Shown: positions 7,180 to 15,229, numbered from the stretch's first letter. The stretch: DNA of 64,000 nucleotides from Caballeronia sp. SEWSISQ10-4 2 (GCF_030464885.1 NZ_JALPRJ010000017.1:62001-126000); one strand, 5' to 3'. Numbers and translations: made by a program. The notes: generated from the sequence alone by a model not told the origin.

Positions 7180-8580
7180 ATGACAACGACTGATCCGCTG
7201 GCACCTGATGCACCGGCCGAAACTGTAGCCAAGGCTGCGAGCACGCGCATGGCAGGCCCGAAGTCCACCATCGTCGATATGGCGACGGGCGAAGTCGTTG
7301 AACCCAAGACGGACATTGCCGCGCTCAAGCCCGAGGAGCGCGCGCTCGTCGTGCTGAAGTCCACGCAAACCGAGATCGACCTGAAGGCGCTGATCGAGCG
7401 CACGAAAGCGATCGTCACTGCGCCCAAGGACAAGGCCGGCCGCGAGGAGGTTCACCGCGCCGCGATGGATCACAAGAACGCGCGCCTTGCGATCACGAAC
7501 GGCGCGAAGGCCGCGACGGAAGACGCGAAGCAGTTCACCAAGGCGGTAAGCGCCGAGGAAAAGCGCTTGATCGCGCTCAACACCGAGGAGGAGGCCCGCC
7601 TGTTCAAGCTGCGCGACGACTACGACGAAGCCGAAAAGCTGCGCGTGGCCGAGGAGGAGCGCGTGGAAAAGCTGCGCGTGGACGCGATCAAGGAACGCAT
7701 CGAGCAAATTGCCGCGCTCCATCTGCAATCAATCGACGACACGGCGGCCGACCTTGCCGCGACCATCGACGACCTGACCGGGTTCGAAGTCACGTTCGAA
7801 GACTTCGCCGAGTTTCAAGACGAAGCGAAAGCCGTTATCACCACGGCCATTGCGGCACTGTCGGGACTCCACGCGAGCGCGGCCGCACGCGAGGCAGCAG
7901 CGGAAGCGACGAAGCGGGCCGAGGAAGCACTCGCGGCGCAGAAGGAAGCGTTCGAGCGCCAGCAGCGCGAGTTCGAGGAACAGCGGGCCGCGCAACAGCG
8001 CGAGCTGGACGCGCAGAAGGCCGAGCTTGCGCGCCAGCTCGACGAACTGGCAGCAGCGAAGCGCCCGCAGCCTGTCGCGGCGCCGGTCGATAGCGAGAAC
8101 GGCGAAGAGAAGTATCCGCGCAACGCGGCCGCCGAAGCGATGCGCGATAACCCGCCACCGTCCGACGTGTACACCGAGCAAGGCCACACGCAAGACTACT
8201 TGCCGGCGCACATTGGCGAGGACGCAAGCGGCGCCCAGGTAGCAATCGAGCTTTCGCCGAACGCATCGGAAGAAACGCGCACGTTCTTCGACGTGGCCGA
8301 GCAACCGGACGCAAGCGTTACGTCGATCCGCCGTGGCGGGTTCGTGAGTCACGTTCGCGCAGACCAGCCGCACCAGCAAACGCAGAACGCGCAGGCAGCT
8401 CGCACGCTCGACCTGATCGACGCCTACGCACCAGGCGCCCCGGCCGAGGAAATGGTCAAGATCCCGAAAGAGCGCTACGAGGCTTTGCTTGGTGACGAAA
8501 AGGTGCTGAAGGCGCTGTTTGCCGCAGGCGTGGATACGTGGGAAGGCTACGCTGACGCGATGGCCGAGGAGGTAGCGTGA
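7180..8580 (+). CDS. Coiled-coil phage protein, 466 aa
   Basis: AGAGAGA precedes the ATG. The N-terminal 100 residues are globular (K-A-L-I-E-R-T-K-A-I-V and a conserved-looking R-E-E-V-H-R). Two long heptad-rich helices follow (about 105-170 and 225-300, very rich in Glu, Arg, Gln and Ala), then a low-complexity tail. Similar long proteins are found beside phage recombination genes, but I cannot assign a family. The next gene overlaps by GTGA, pointing to a stable pair. Confidence 0.65.
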   Translation: MTTTDPLAPDAPAETVAKAASTRMAGPKSTIVDMATGEVVEPKTDIAALKPEERALVVLKSTQTEIDLKALIERTKAIVTAPKDKAGREEVHRAAMDHKNARLAITNGAKAATEDAKQFTKAVSAEEKRLIALNTEEEARLFKLRDDYDEAEKLRVAEEERVEKLRVDAIKERIEQIAALHLQSIDDTAADLAATIDDLTGFEVTFEDFAEFQDEAKAVITTAIAALSGLHASAAAREAAAEATKRAEEALAAQKEAFERQQREFEEQRAAQQRELDAQKAELARQLDELAAAKRPQPVAAPVDSENGEEKYPRNAAAEAMRDNPPPSDVYTEQGHTQDYLPAHIGEDASGAQVAIELSPNASEETRTFFDVAEQPDASVTSIRRGGFVSHVRADQPHQQTQNAQAARTLDLIDAYAPGAPAEEMVKIPKERYEALLGDEKVLKALFAAGVDTWEGYADAMAEEVA

Positions 8581-8981
8581 GGAACAAGCTCGCAGAACGC
8601 GCCGACTCGGGCGTGATCCAGCGTCTCGACATCGAGGCGGACAACTGGCCCGCGCTCGTGGGCGGGTGCATGATCGCGGCCAGCGAGCACAAGAGCGCTG
8701 ACCATTTCGTTGAAGGCACCGATAAGGACGGCGGCAACTTCCTCGCGCTCCGCTGGACCAAGAGCAGCAGTCACGGCGAAGAAGTGAAGCCGTTGCCGTT
8801 CAAGCTGGAAGGCCATGACGAGATCGCAGCGTTCATCGAGCAATGGATGGCGAAGCGAGCTGTGTACCCGAAGGATCGGCCGGACACGGACGGCGACACG
8901 GTACGCGGGTTCCGCATCCAGCAACGTGACTTCTACGACGTGCTGACCGTCAAGCCGCTTTGGATCGTGTACGGGAAGTAA
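8577..8981 (+). CDS. Hypothetical phage protein, 134 aa
   Basis: A GTG start overlaps the upstream stop (GTGA). The protein has an alpha/beta look: strand F-L-A-L-R-W-T-K, helix H-D-E-I-A-A-F-I-E-Q-W, and the end T-V-K-P-L-W-I-V-Y-G-K. It is the last gene before a strong terminator, so the early rightward operon ends here. The function is unknown. It is presumably a partner of the coiled-coil protein. Confidence 0.6.
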   Translation: MRNKLAERADSGVIQRLDIEADNWPALVGGCMIAASEHKSADHFVEGTDKDGGNFLALRWTKSSSHGEEVKPLPFKLEGHDEIAAFIEQWMAKRAVYPKDRPDTDGDTVRGFRIQQRDFYDVLTVKPLWIVYGK

Positions 8982-9002
8982 ATCAGGAAGGCAGAAAGAG
9001 AA

Positions 9003-9025
9003 AAGCCCGGCTAACCACCGGGCTT
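9003..9025. terminator. Bidirectional terminator hairpin
   Basis: AAGCCCGG and CCGGGCTT pair around a 7-base loop. The stem lies between two convergent genes and has an A-rich flank on the left that gives a U-rich tail for minus-strand transcripts. Confidence 0.75.
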
Positions 9026-9030
9026 ATTTG

Positions 9031-9303
9031 CTATGCGCGCCAAGCGCGAATGTACGTGTCGTTTTCGGAGTGCCACACGGCCCCCTTCATTGAGTTATCC
9101 ACAGGGATATCGTAACCCTCGCGCTCGGCCGCATAGAACAGGAAGTCGCGCACGCGGGCGTTATCCAAGTCCAACGGTTTCGCGTGCGCAGGCATCGAAC
9201 ATGCCCCGTAACACACCCTTGCGTCTTCTAGGCGATCAACGCCGTTTGGCATTTCCCGCACGATCACGCGCAATTGTTCAACGATCACTTCCCGCACACC
9301 CAT
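9031..9303 (-). CDS. Hypothetical phage protein, 90 aa, minus strand
   Basis: The ATG at 9303 has a GGGG-AAA site upstream and was preferred to an in-frame start at 9348. The product has an N-terminal helix, two Cys residues (C-Y-G-A-C) and an acidic C-terminal helix. It is a lone minus-strand gene between the early operon and the terminase operon, with its own terminator. A perfect TTATCCACA (DnaA-box sequence) lies inside it. No family was recognised. Confidence 0.5.
   Translation of the reverse strand: MGVREVIVEQLRVIVREMPNGVDRLEDARVCYGACSMPAHAKPLDLDNARVRDFLFYAAEREGYDIPVDNSMKGAVWHSENDTYIRAWRA
9093..9105 (+). repeat. Copy 1 of the 13-base repeat AGTTATCCACAGG (DnaA-box core)
   Basis: This is identical to copies at 12521-12533, 12597-12609 and 23296-23308. 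The core TTATCCACA is the consensus DnaA box. Confidence 0.5.
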
Positions 9304-9316
9304 GTTTTTCCCCGGT

Positions 9317-9345
9317 TTGATTCTGATACCATCGCGTCCTATTAG
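9317..9345 (+). promoter_or_regulatory. Promoter with GATACCAT in the spacer, before the terminase small subunit
   Basis: TTGATT (9317-9322), a 17-base spacer containing GATACCAT, and TATTAG (9340-9345) are followed by a TAGCACC element. The spacer motif is one of the recurrent prophage elements. The terminase small-subunit ATG is 44 bases downstream of the -10 box. Confidence 0.5.
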
Positions 9346-9388
9346 CACCGCGATATTACATTATCCTTATGAAAGGTGGGCAGAAGAC

Positions 9389-9985
9389 ATGAAAAAAATC
9401 CCGAAATCCTCGCCGGATAAAAAACTTACCGCCCGGCAGGCTGAATTCGTGAAGCAGTATTTGATCGACTTGAATCAATCCGAGGCCGCGCGACGCGCCG
9501 GATATAGCGACGCGCGGGCGAACGTGGCCGGCGCCGAGCTGATGGCAATGCCACACGTACAAAAGGCGATCCAAGAAGGCATGCGCGAGCGCAACGCCCG
9601 CGTGCAGATAACGCAGGACCGCGTGCTACAGGAAGTCGCCCGCCTTGCGTTCTTCGATATCCGCAAGCTCATGAATGACGACGGCAGCGCCAAGCCTATC
9701 AACGAGTTGGATGACGACACGGCCGCCGCGATTGCCGGGCTCGACCTGCTAGAGGAGTTCGCCGGCTCGGGCGAGGAGCGCGTACAGATCGGCTGGACGA
9801 AGAAGTTCAAGATCACCGACAAGAAAGGCTCGCTCGAATTGCTCATGCGCCACATGGGCATGCTGAACGACAAGCTAAAACTCCAGGGTGACGCGGCGAA
9901 TCCCCTTGTGCTTCTTTTACAACAGCTCTCGGGTAGCGCGGTGCGGCCGGTACAGAACCCGCCCGAAGACGAGGACGGAAAATAG
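9389..9985 (+). CDS. Terminase small subunit
   Basis: The 198-residue protein carries the Terminase_2 signature near its N-terminus: L-T-x-R-Q-x-x-F-V-x-x-Y-L-I-D-L-N-x-x-x-A-A-R-R-A-G-Y-S, followed by helices A-x-V-x-G-A-E-L-M and the typical E-V-A-R-L-A-F-F-D-I-R-K-L segment. It recognises the packaging site and feeds DNA to the large subunit. The ATG at 9389 starts just before the family core, and a longer in-frame extension has no support. The large subunit begins 5.4 kb downstream, which is an unusual distance. Confidence 0.85.
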   Translation: MKKIPKSSPDKKLTARQAEFVKQYLIDLNQSEAARRAGYSDARANVAGAELMAMPHVQKAIQEGMRERNARVQITQDRVLQEVARLAFFDIRKLMNDDGSAKPINELDDDTAAAIAGLDLLEEFAGSGEERVQIGWTKKFKITDKKGSLELLMRHMGMLNDKLKLQGDAANPLVLLLQQLSGSAVRPVQNPPEDEDGK

Positions 9986-9998
9986 TTTTGAAATTCTC

Positions 9999-10027
9999 TT
10001 GCACTAATGTGTGTGGTTCGATACCAT
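9999..10027 (+). promoter_or_regulatory. Weak promoter candidate containing GATACCAT
   Basis: TTGCAC, a 17-base spacer and TACCAT stand in the gap after the terminase small subunit, and the element GATACCAT overlaps the -10 position. Confidence 0.3.
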
Positions 10028-10071
10028 AACCATAAATGCGGAAACACCACCGCACACACTGGAGAGAGAAA

Positions 10072-10521
10072 ATGACGAAACTGCTGAATTCCCTGCTGGC
10101 GCAACGCGCAACCGAAGCGAACATCATCGCATCCTTCCCGGCCTACGACATCGTAAAGCCCGAAGTCAACCCGCTCACCGGCTACATCCGCGCTAAGGCA
10201 GGCCAACAGTTCGCGCTGAAGACCGACCGCGAACGCACCTGCTGGATGCGCCACTACTCAATCAGCTCGGTAGTCTCCTACTCGCTGGAAAACGGCGATG
10301 ACCCGATCGCGGCAGTGGAGCGCGCCACCCGCTTGGGCCATGAGCTGCACTGGCTGAACGGGCTCGGCGCCATCCTGACCGCTCACGAGCGCGCCAAAGA
10401 GACGTACATCGCTATCGAGCGCGGCAGCATGATCGAGTTCGAGGGCCGCGTGTTCGAAGTGATCGCACAGCCGAATGACAATCTCGGGCTGAAGTTCATC
10501 AAGCCGACCCGCGCGTACTAA
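10072..10521 (+). CDS. Hypothetical phage protein, 149 aa
   Basis: The ATG at 10072 follows GGAGAGAG, and an upstream in-frame ATG at 10036 lacks a site. The protein is mixed alpha/beta with a central helix (D-P-I-A-A-V-E-R-A-T-R-L-G-H-E-L-H-W) and a C-terminal strand pair (M-I-E-F-E-G-R-V-F-E-V-I-A-Q). It was not recognised. It opens a run of small genes between the two terminase genes. Confidence 0.6.
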   Translation: MTKLLNSLLAQRATEANIIASFPAYDIVKPEVNPLTGYIRAKAGQQFALKTDRERTCWMRHYSISSVVSYSLENGDDPIAAVERATRLGHELHWLNGLGAILTAHERAKETYIAIERGSMIEFEGRVFEVIAQPNDNLGLKFIKPTRAY

Positions 10522-10553
10522 TTTCGCACCATACCGCACGATACGACACCATG

Positions 10554-10573
10554 CGCCCGGCAATCGCCGGGCG
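10554..10573. other. GC-rich hairpin in the gene gap
   Basis: CGCCCGGC pairs with GCCGGGCG around a 4-base loop, just before the ribosome binding site of the next gene and just after a cluster of GCACCAT-type elements (10525-10555). There is no T-run, so this may be a weak terminator or an RNA processing signal. Confidence 0.4.
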
Positions 10574-10590
10574 GTACCGAGGAGAGCGCC

Positions 10591-10851
10591 GTGAGCATGA
10601 ACGCAATCGCAACCATCATTTTCGTGATCGTAGGAGCCTTGTGGGTTCTCGTGTTCGCGACGAAGGGCGCCACGAGTGACCGCGTGCTGAATATCGCCAT
10701 CTACGCGGTTCCGGCCGCCGGCGCCCTCCTCGCACTGATCCTCATTGGCGCATGGGCGCTCGGGTTCGATATGTCGCTCGGTTGGGAGCACACGCAGACG
10801 AAGCAAGAATACGCCGCGTCGTTCCACTCGGCCTACTACACCAAGGAATGA
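10591..10851 (+). CDS. Two-pass membrane protein, 86 aa
   Basis: A GTG start lies behind GAGGAGAG. Two hydrophobic helices (about residues 5-24 and 33-57) are followed by a short polar tail. It is coupled to the next gene by ATGA. The function is unknown. It is not in the lysis cassette, so it is unlikely to be the main holin. Confidence 0.5.
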   Translation: MSMNAIATIIFVIVGALWVLVFATKGATSDRVLNIAIYAVPAAGALLALILIGAWALGFDMSLGWEHTQTKQEYAASFHSAYYTKE

Positions 10852-11012
10852 CTATGTTCATCACCAACACCGACGCCGCATGGGAGACGCACGCGGCATG
10901 GCAAGACTTCGCGTGGCAGGAAGCATTGCGCGTCACGTTCGACATCGACCACAACCGCGAAGGCGCCTTGCCCAACCTGCGCGACGTGGACCTGATGCTG
11001 ATGGGAGCCTGA
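10848..11012 (+). CDS. Small hypothetical protein, 54 aa
   Basis: It overlaps the preceding stop by ATGA and is followed after two bases by the next GTG start. It is rich in aromatic and acidic residues (A-A-W-Q-D-F-A-W-Q-E). There is no recognised family. The evidence for the gene is coupling and codon usage only. Confidence 0.45.
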   Translation: MTMFITNTDAAWETHAAWQDFAWQEALRVTFDIDHNREGALPNLRDVDLMLMGA

Positions 11013-11014
11013 CC

Positions 11015-11206
11015 GTGGTATTCGTCACCCTCTACGAAGCCATGCACACCGCACAGCTCGCCGCGAACGTGTACGGCTTGCCGCAAACCGTGTTCCGCAC
11101 GGGCGACACGCACGGATGGGCCAACACCAACCCGTTCGCATCCTTCCTGTCGCACCACGCGACCGACATTCACGTAACGATGCTTCCCCAAGGATATTTC
11201 GCATGA
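11015..11206 (+). CDS. Small hypothetical protein, 63 aa
   Basis: A GTG start lies two bases after the upstream stop, and the frame ends in an ATGA overlap with the next gene. It has the look of a small alpha/beta domain (V-V-F-V-T-L-Y-E-A-M-H-T-A-Q-L-A-A-N-V-Y). The family is unknown. Confidence 0.45.
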   Translation: MVFVTLYEAMHTAQLAANVYGLPQTVFRTGDTHGWANTNPFASFLSHHATDIHVTMLPQGYFA

Positions 11207-11829
11207 ACACCGCAGACCAAGCCCGCATCCTGTACGCCTTCCTCGCCCGCGTGACCACGCGCGACCTCGACGCCATCGTGATTACCCGGCGCCTCCTGGC
11301 TGACGCAGCCATGAACGGGAACAACCGTTCGCAGCTCGACGCGCAAGCGAAGCTCGTGCAGGCATGCGAGCGCGCAGTCACCGGCCTGATCGAGCACGAC
11401 CGCAACCTTATCGCGGGCGTAATCAGCGCGAACGGCGTGGACCTCCCCGCCGATCCCACGCCGACCGATGAAGGCGTGTTCACGATCTACGGCAACCGCA
11501 CGGACTGCAAGATTCTCCACTACCACGGGAGCGGCACCTACGACGTGGAGCGCAAGAGCGACGGCAAGTGCTTCCGCGTCAGTGGCATGGCACTCCCGAT
11601 CAAGAGCCCGCGCGAGCCCGTGCGCGACGGCGCCTGCATCGAGTGCAACGAGCACGAGTCGCACTGCAACTGCCACGGGCAGATCGACAAGAGCATGGGG
11701 CTCGCGGACAAGCTCATGGACGCCGAGTGGAAGCTCCCCGAGACATCGCAGCGCAAGCCCGAGACGAAGCTCGCGCCCGATGCAGCGTGGCCCTTCCCCG
11801 CAACCACCAGCCGGAAGACCCAGGCATGA
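11203..11829 (+). CDS. Hypothetical phage protein with Cys-rich segment, 208 aa
   Basis: It is coupled by ATGA at both ends. The N-terminal third is helical, the middle has strand-rich segments (G-V-F-T-I-Y-G-N-R, V-E-R-K-S-D-G-K-C-F-R-V-S-G-M), and the C-terminal part has a compact Cys/His patch (C-I-E-C-N-E-H-E-S-H-C-N-C-H) that could bind a metal. No family was recognised. Confidence 0.55.
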   Translation: MNTADQARILYAFLARVTTRDLDAIVITRRLLADAAMNGNNRSQLDAQAKLVQACERAVTGLIEHDRNLIAGVISANGVDLPADPTPTDEGVFTIYGNRTDCKILHYHGSGTYDVERKSDGKCFRVSGMALPIKSPREPVRDGACIECNEHESHCNCHGQIDKSMGLADKLMDAEWKLPETSQRKPETKLAPDAAWPFPATTSRKTQA

Positions 11830-12047
11830 AGCTCGAAGAACGATTCAACCTCCGCAGTGCGCAGCTCGTAGAGGTACAGAAGCCGAGCGTTCGCACTGGC
11901 GGCGGACTGGCACTCGGCATCAAGGTGACGTTCATCGCGGCCGCCGAACACGACTTCCGATCCATCGGCCTGCACCTGACGCCCACGGAAGCATTGCAGC
12001 TCGCAGAGGACTTGATCCACTGCGCCCACCACCAACTCACGAGGTAA
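11826..12047 (+). CDS. Small hypothetical protein, 73 aa
   Basis: It starts with an ATGA overlap and stops two bases before the next ATG. It has strand-helix content ending in L-A-E-D-L-I-H-C-A-H-H, reminiscent of small phage proteins with a terminal helix. It is unassigned. Confidence 0.45.
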   Translation: MKLEERFNLRSAQLVEVQKPSVRTGGGLALGIKVTFIAAAEHDFRSIGLHLTPTEALQLAEDLIHCAHHQLTR

Positions 12048-12049
12048 GC

Positions 12050-12337
12050 ATGGCATCGACCGTAGAACGCAAATGCCAGTGGTGCAAGGAACCGTTCACC
12101 GCACGCACGGCAGACGTGAAACGCGGATGGGCTCGGTTCTGCTCCAAGAGCTGCAAGGCGAGTACGCAAGAGAAGCGCAACGGCCAGCACCGCGCCTTCA
12201 TGCGCACGCTCAACGCAGAGCAGGACGGCCAGTTCGAGAACGAGTACGCCGGCATGACTTCAGCCGAGCGCATGCACCACGAAGCCATGATGGATTCGAC
12301 CACCACGCACGGGCAGGACGGGACAGGAGGCTGGTAA
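12050..12337 (+). CDS. Small zinc-ribbon-like protein, 95 aa
   Basis: The N-terminal 40 residues contain C-Q-W-C and C-S-K-S-C pairs separated by about 20 residues (R-K-C-Q-W-C-K-E-P-F, R-F-C-S-K-S-C-K-A), a treble-clef or zinc-ribbon pattern found in many phage-encoded small zinc-finger proteins. The rest is polar and probably flexible. It likely binds nucleic acid or protein. It ends in a TAATG overlap with the next gene. Confidence 0.55.
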   Translation: MASTVERKCQWCKEPFTARTADVKRGWARFCSKSCKASTQEKRNGQHRAFMRTLNAEQDGQFENEYAGMTSAERMHHEAMMDSTTTHGQDGTGGW

Positions 12338-12537
12338 TGGGACTCTTCAGTCGCATCCTCCCGAGCGGCAAACCGAAGCCTCACCTTCGGCATGGGTTCC
12401 GTGGCTACTGGATGGTGGAGAACGTCAACCAGCAGACGTGCTACCCGGAGAAGGGCCAAGCGTATGACTTCGCCCACATCAAGAACACCACCCTGTTCAA
12501 TGATCGGCTCGGAATCTTGAAGTTATCCACAGGCTAA
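12337..12537 (+). CDS. Small hypothetical protein, 66 aa
   Basis: It starts by TAATG overlap after GGAGG. Its last codons contain the first of two nearby AGTTATCCACAGG repeats. The sequence is rich in aromatic residues and unassigned. Confidence 0.45.
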   Translation: MGLFSRILPSGKPKPHLRHGFRGYWMVENVNQQTCYPEKGQAYDFAHIKNTTLFNDRLGILKLSTG

Positions 12538-12609
12538 CCGCTTTATAGCACCGCATCGCACCATGCAGCACCGTAGCAAAACGTAATCAACCTCAAAGTT
12601 ATCCACAGG
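12521..12609 (+). repeat. Pair of identical 13-base DnaA-box repeats flanking a GCACC-rich gap
   Basis: AGTTATCCACAGG occurs at 12521-12533 and 12597-12609 in the same orientation, 76 bases apart. Between them lies the GCACC cluster (12547-12573: TAGCACCGCATCGCACCATG and on). The gap is AT-richer than its surroundings. It could be a DnaA-binding, replication-related site or a composite regulatory element. Confidence 0.5.
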
Positions 12610-12619
12610 AGAAGCAACC

Positions 12620-12889
12620 ATGATGAATTCAGGACGCCGCGTAGTTCTCGCAGGACTCGCAAGCATTGGCTCGATGGGCTCGGCAATCGGCCGCTCGTTG
12701 CGCGACGCAGGCGCATCGGTAGTTGGCATCACGCCACCGCGCACGAAGAACGAGCACGGCCTGCCGGTTCACGAGCGCATCGCCCGCACGAGCGGCAAGG
12801 CTATCAGCGTGGCTCAAGGCAAGCGCAACGCGACGAAGGCACGCAACGTGAAGCGCCACCGTGCAGCAGTTGAGAGGGCCGCGCGATGA
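12620..12889 (+). CDS. Small basic phage protein, 89 aa
   Basis: AGGAGA precedes the ATG (a second ATG is the next codon). The N-terminus looks like a short signal or hydrophobic helix (V-V-L-A-G-L-A-S-I-G-S-M-G-S-A-I-G), and the C-terminal half is strongly basic (K-R-N-A-T-K-A-R-N-V-K-R-H-R). It is coupled to the next gene by ATGA. No family was recognised. Confidence 0.5.
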   Translation: MMNSGRRVVLAGLASIGSMGSAIGRSLRDAGASVVGITPPRTKNEHGLPVHERIARTSGKAISVAQGKRNATKARNVKRHRAAVERAAR

Positions 12890-13014
12890 GCTACGACGAT
12901 TGGATCATGGCCGGTGTGAACGAATGGTACGGGGACATCCGCGAGATGACATCCGAGGAGCGCGAGGAGCGCGCCCGCCAGGACGCAGAGGCTAAAGAGG
13001 ACGCTGAAGCTTGA
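12886..13014 (+). CDS. Very small acidic protein, 42 aa
   Basis: The ATG overlaps the upstream stop (ATGA). The frame ends ten bases before a terminator hairpin, so it is the last gene of the block. The product is an acidic helix rich in Glu and Arg. The function is unknown. Confidence 0.45.
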   Translation: MSYDDWIMAGVNEWYGDIREMTSEEREERARQDAEAKEDAEA

Positions 13015-13024
13015 CGCAAGAAGG

Positions 13025-13047
13025 AGCCCGCCACGCGCGGGCTTTTC
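13025..13047 (+). terminator. Intrinsic terminator after the small-gene block
   Basis: AGCCCGC and GCGGGCT form a 7-bp stem with a 5-base loop followed by TTT, right after the last small gene and before the minus-strand cassette. Confidence 0.75.
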
Positions 13048-13159
13048 ATTGTGGGATACCTGTATTACGTGGATGACGCTCACGTTGCACACTGCGTCAC
13101 AGCAGTTATCACCGGAGTGTATAGGCGGGCTGATCGATCCGTTTCCTGCTGGATTTGAC

Positions 13160-14176
13160 CTACAGTTGTGTGTTCAGGATATCCATCAACAATTCTACAA
13201 CTAACTCGGGGTACGATTTTTCGACAAATTGTTGGGCGCGGTTGATCGAAGGCCACCACTTATCACCCTTTTCGCCTTGTATGAGCGATATCCATTGCGT
13301 GGGGTAATATCTCACCAACATTCCTATAATGTAGGAGACGATATATGTGATGCACAATTGCGAATACCGTGCACCACTTTGGAATGGCGATGTAAGGTAT
13401 AGCCTAGGGATAGCGCCAAAATTCTTTTGGATGTAGGTGTGGATAAATAACGGCAATTGGGATTCGAAAATTTTCGCGTCACCCGTGACCGCGTACATGC
13501 CATTTTCAGACACGCTCGTGTATCCGCAGGCATCGTACACTTCCTTAAATTTAAGAAAATTTTTATCGTTAACCCGAACTGTGAATCCGGCTTCTGGGTT
13601 GAATGTGACATCGTGAACCCACGCGTATTTGGCGTCATCGGACGCATGCTCGTAGTCTTTTTCTAGGTCCGGAATGCGTGCGAAGAGATCGCCCAAAGAG
13701 ATCTCGTCGCCACTTTCCGGGACGTCATAGCTTATGCGCCAATCGACAGCCGATGAACGTACGTGAATGGAAGTTCTGTTTTTCGTGCGGACTAGGAGAT
13801 CGTAAAATAGGCCGCCGCACGTTTTTACCTTAAGATCAAGCGCATTGCTAAGTCCGTTGGCATCAGTGATAACACTGCTCCAACCGACTGTTTCCAATCC
13901 ATGCCCCTTGGTTAGCACTTCTTCTCCGTTGTGACTCTGCAGGAGAAGTAAAAGCGAGCGGCTTAAGCTGGCGACCCCATAAAATGTGAGTAGTGGACGA
14001 ACTGAATAGTCCGCGCTGCTTGCATTTCTGAAATACTCCCGCGCTTGTTTCGCCGCCGCGTTAATTTCCTTCGCGCGGCGTGCGGATAGTTGGCGCCCAT
14101 GTATTTTTTCGAACCATCTGGATATAACGTCTCTGCTTTCAAACGAGAGCAGTTGCTGCCATATCTCGGCGTCCAT
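13160..14176 (-). CDS. YaaC-like protein of the minus-strand cassette
   Basis: The 338-residue protein resembles the YaaC family: an N-terminal L-x-x-F-E-S, the helix A-x-x-A-R-E-Y-F-x-x-A, then R-P-L-L-T-F-Y-G-V-A-S-L-S-R-S-L-L-L-L and an H-G-L motif, and a C-terminal part with L-V-R-Y-Y-P-x-Q-W. The family is of unknown biochemistry. The gene is AT-richer than the phage genes on both sides and is read against them. It is the last of three minus-strand genes with a membrane protein first. That pattern fits a cargo, exclusion or defence cassette. The family call rests on motif order from memory, so it is moderate. Confidence 0.6.
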   Translation of the reverse strand: MDAEIWQQLLSFESRDVISRWFEKIHGRQLSARRAKEINAAAKQAREYFRNASSADYSVRPLLTFYGVASLSRSLLLLLQSHNGEEVLTKGHGLETVGWSSVITDANGLSNALDLKVKTCGGLFYDLLVRTKNRTSIHVRSSAVDWRISYDVPESGDEISLGDLFARIPDLEKDYEHASDDAKYAWVHDVTFNPEAGFTVRVNDKNFLKFKEVYDACGYTSVSENGMYAVTGDAKIFESQLPLFIHTYIQKNFGAIPRLYLTSPFQSGARYSQLCITYIVSYIIGMLVRYYPTQWISLIQGEKGDKWWPSINRAQQFVEKSYPELVVELLMDILNTQL

Positions 14177-14257
14177 TGAATGATCCTAAAAGAATGTAAT
14201 TTTGGTTAGATTCGGCAGCGGGACGCGCACTATCCGCAGCTCATTGTTGATTGCGCT

Positions 14258-14794
14258 TCAACCAAGAAAAGAGATATCCAATTTGTCAACATCAATAGTA
14301 ATATTCACGGTATTTTCGAAGTTTGCTTCAACTTCGTCCGCTCCAAACAACTCGCAACTCAAAGTAACTTGCTGAGAGCATCCCATTAAAACGAGGCAAT
14401 TTGTGAAGTCGAAAGGGGGAAGGAAGACTCTAAGGTGTCCGACATTCGAATTCTCAATCTGAAAGATGCAGGAAACCTTGTCGCCTTCAGCATTGTATGG
14501 GGAGCGCAACGGATAGATCGAGGCGTGGACAGGGTGCGTCCGGAGGAACTCCTGGAAGTTCGGATATGCCTCGTCGGATTCTTGACCGTAAGAGCACTCC
14601 CAAAGCTTTATTGAGCTTTCCACGGCCTCATCCTGTTTTAACCGAGAATGAGACTTTGGGTTACTAATGCTGACGTACCGGTTGACTTGTGATGCGTTAC
14701 CTTTCAATTCTTTCTTCAATAGAAAGTTCATATTAGGGAGTCGTTTAAAATTAGGTGTCGAGACGTTGTTATCGCGCACGGATAGGTCAGTCAT
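14258..14794 (-). CDS. Unknown protein of the minus-strand cassette, 178 aa
   Basis: This is the middle gene of the three-gene minus-strand set, 30 bases after the membrane-protein gene and 81 bases before the YaaC-like gene. The C-terminal half is rich in beta-type strands (K-V-S-C-I-F-Q-I-E-N, L-R-V-F-L-P-P-F-D-F, V-T-L-S-C-E-L-F-G, T-V-N-I-T-I-D-V-D-K-L) and the N-terminal part is polar and helical. No family, signal peptide or membrane segment is seen. AAGGG stands before the ATG. The base composition is unlike the phage background. Confidence 0.6.
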   Translation of the reverse strand: MTDLSVRDNNVSTPNFKRLPNMNFLLKKELKGNASQVNRYVSISNPKSHSRLKQDEAVESSIKLWECSYGQESDEAYPNFQEFLRTHPVHASIYPLRSPYNAEGDKVSCIFQIENSNVGHLRVFLPPFDFTNCLVLMGCSQQVTLSCELFGADEVEANFENTVNITIDVDKLDISFLG

Positions 14795-14824
14795 ACGGCT
14801 ACTACCCTTCCAGGCATGGAAAAG

Positions 14825-15229
14825 CTATAGACGAGTAATTCCAAATCCGGCAATTGCACATGCTGCGAGAAAGAAGAGTGTGGACGCGAGTAGCAGCTTC
14901 ATCATCCTCATTGTCCAGATCATCTCCCCCTTCACAGAGCTATTAATCGAAAAGTTGGCGGCTTGCCATCTGGCGAAAAAGGTCAACGGCACAAGCAGCG
15001 CGCCAAAGACAAACACCGCGAGACCTACGAGCCCATATGGCTTATAGCAATGAAATTGCGGTTCCTTGCCGATCATTGCTTGTAAAAAAGCGAGCATTGC
15101 CACCGCGCCGCCGCTGTTTAGAATCCCAACGATCCTGAGTGTCTCTGTTAATTGGCCTTGCGCGTGCTCGGCCGATGCAAGTTGAGCGGCATGCACTCGA
15201 TTCTCTTGGCCATCATCATTGCGAGCCAT
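14825..15229 (-). CDS. Three-helix membrane protein of the minus-strand cassette
   Basis: The ATG at 15229 follows a clear GGAGAAG, and an upstream in-frame start at 15283 has no site. The 134-residue product has a polar N-terminal helix (about 1-30) and three hydrophobic segments (about 33-53, 65-87 and 110-131). As the first gene of the cassette it would place a sensor or effector in the inner membrane. Membrane protein plus soluble partners is common in phage exclusion and defence systems, but no member of this trio is a known defence protein to me. Confidence 0.6.
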   Translation of the reverse strand: MARNDDGQENRVHAAQLASAEHAQGQLTETLRIVGILNSGGAVAMLAFLQAMIGKEPQFHCYKPYGLVGLAVFVFGALLVPLTFFARWQAANFSINSSVKGEMIWTMRMMKLLLASTLFFLAACAIAGFGITRL

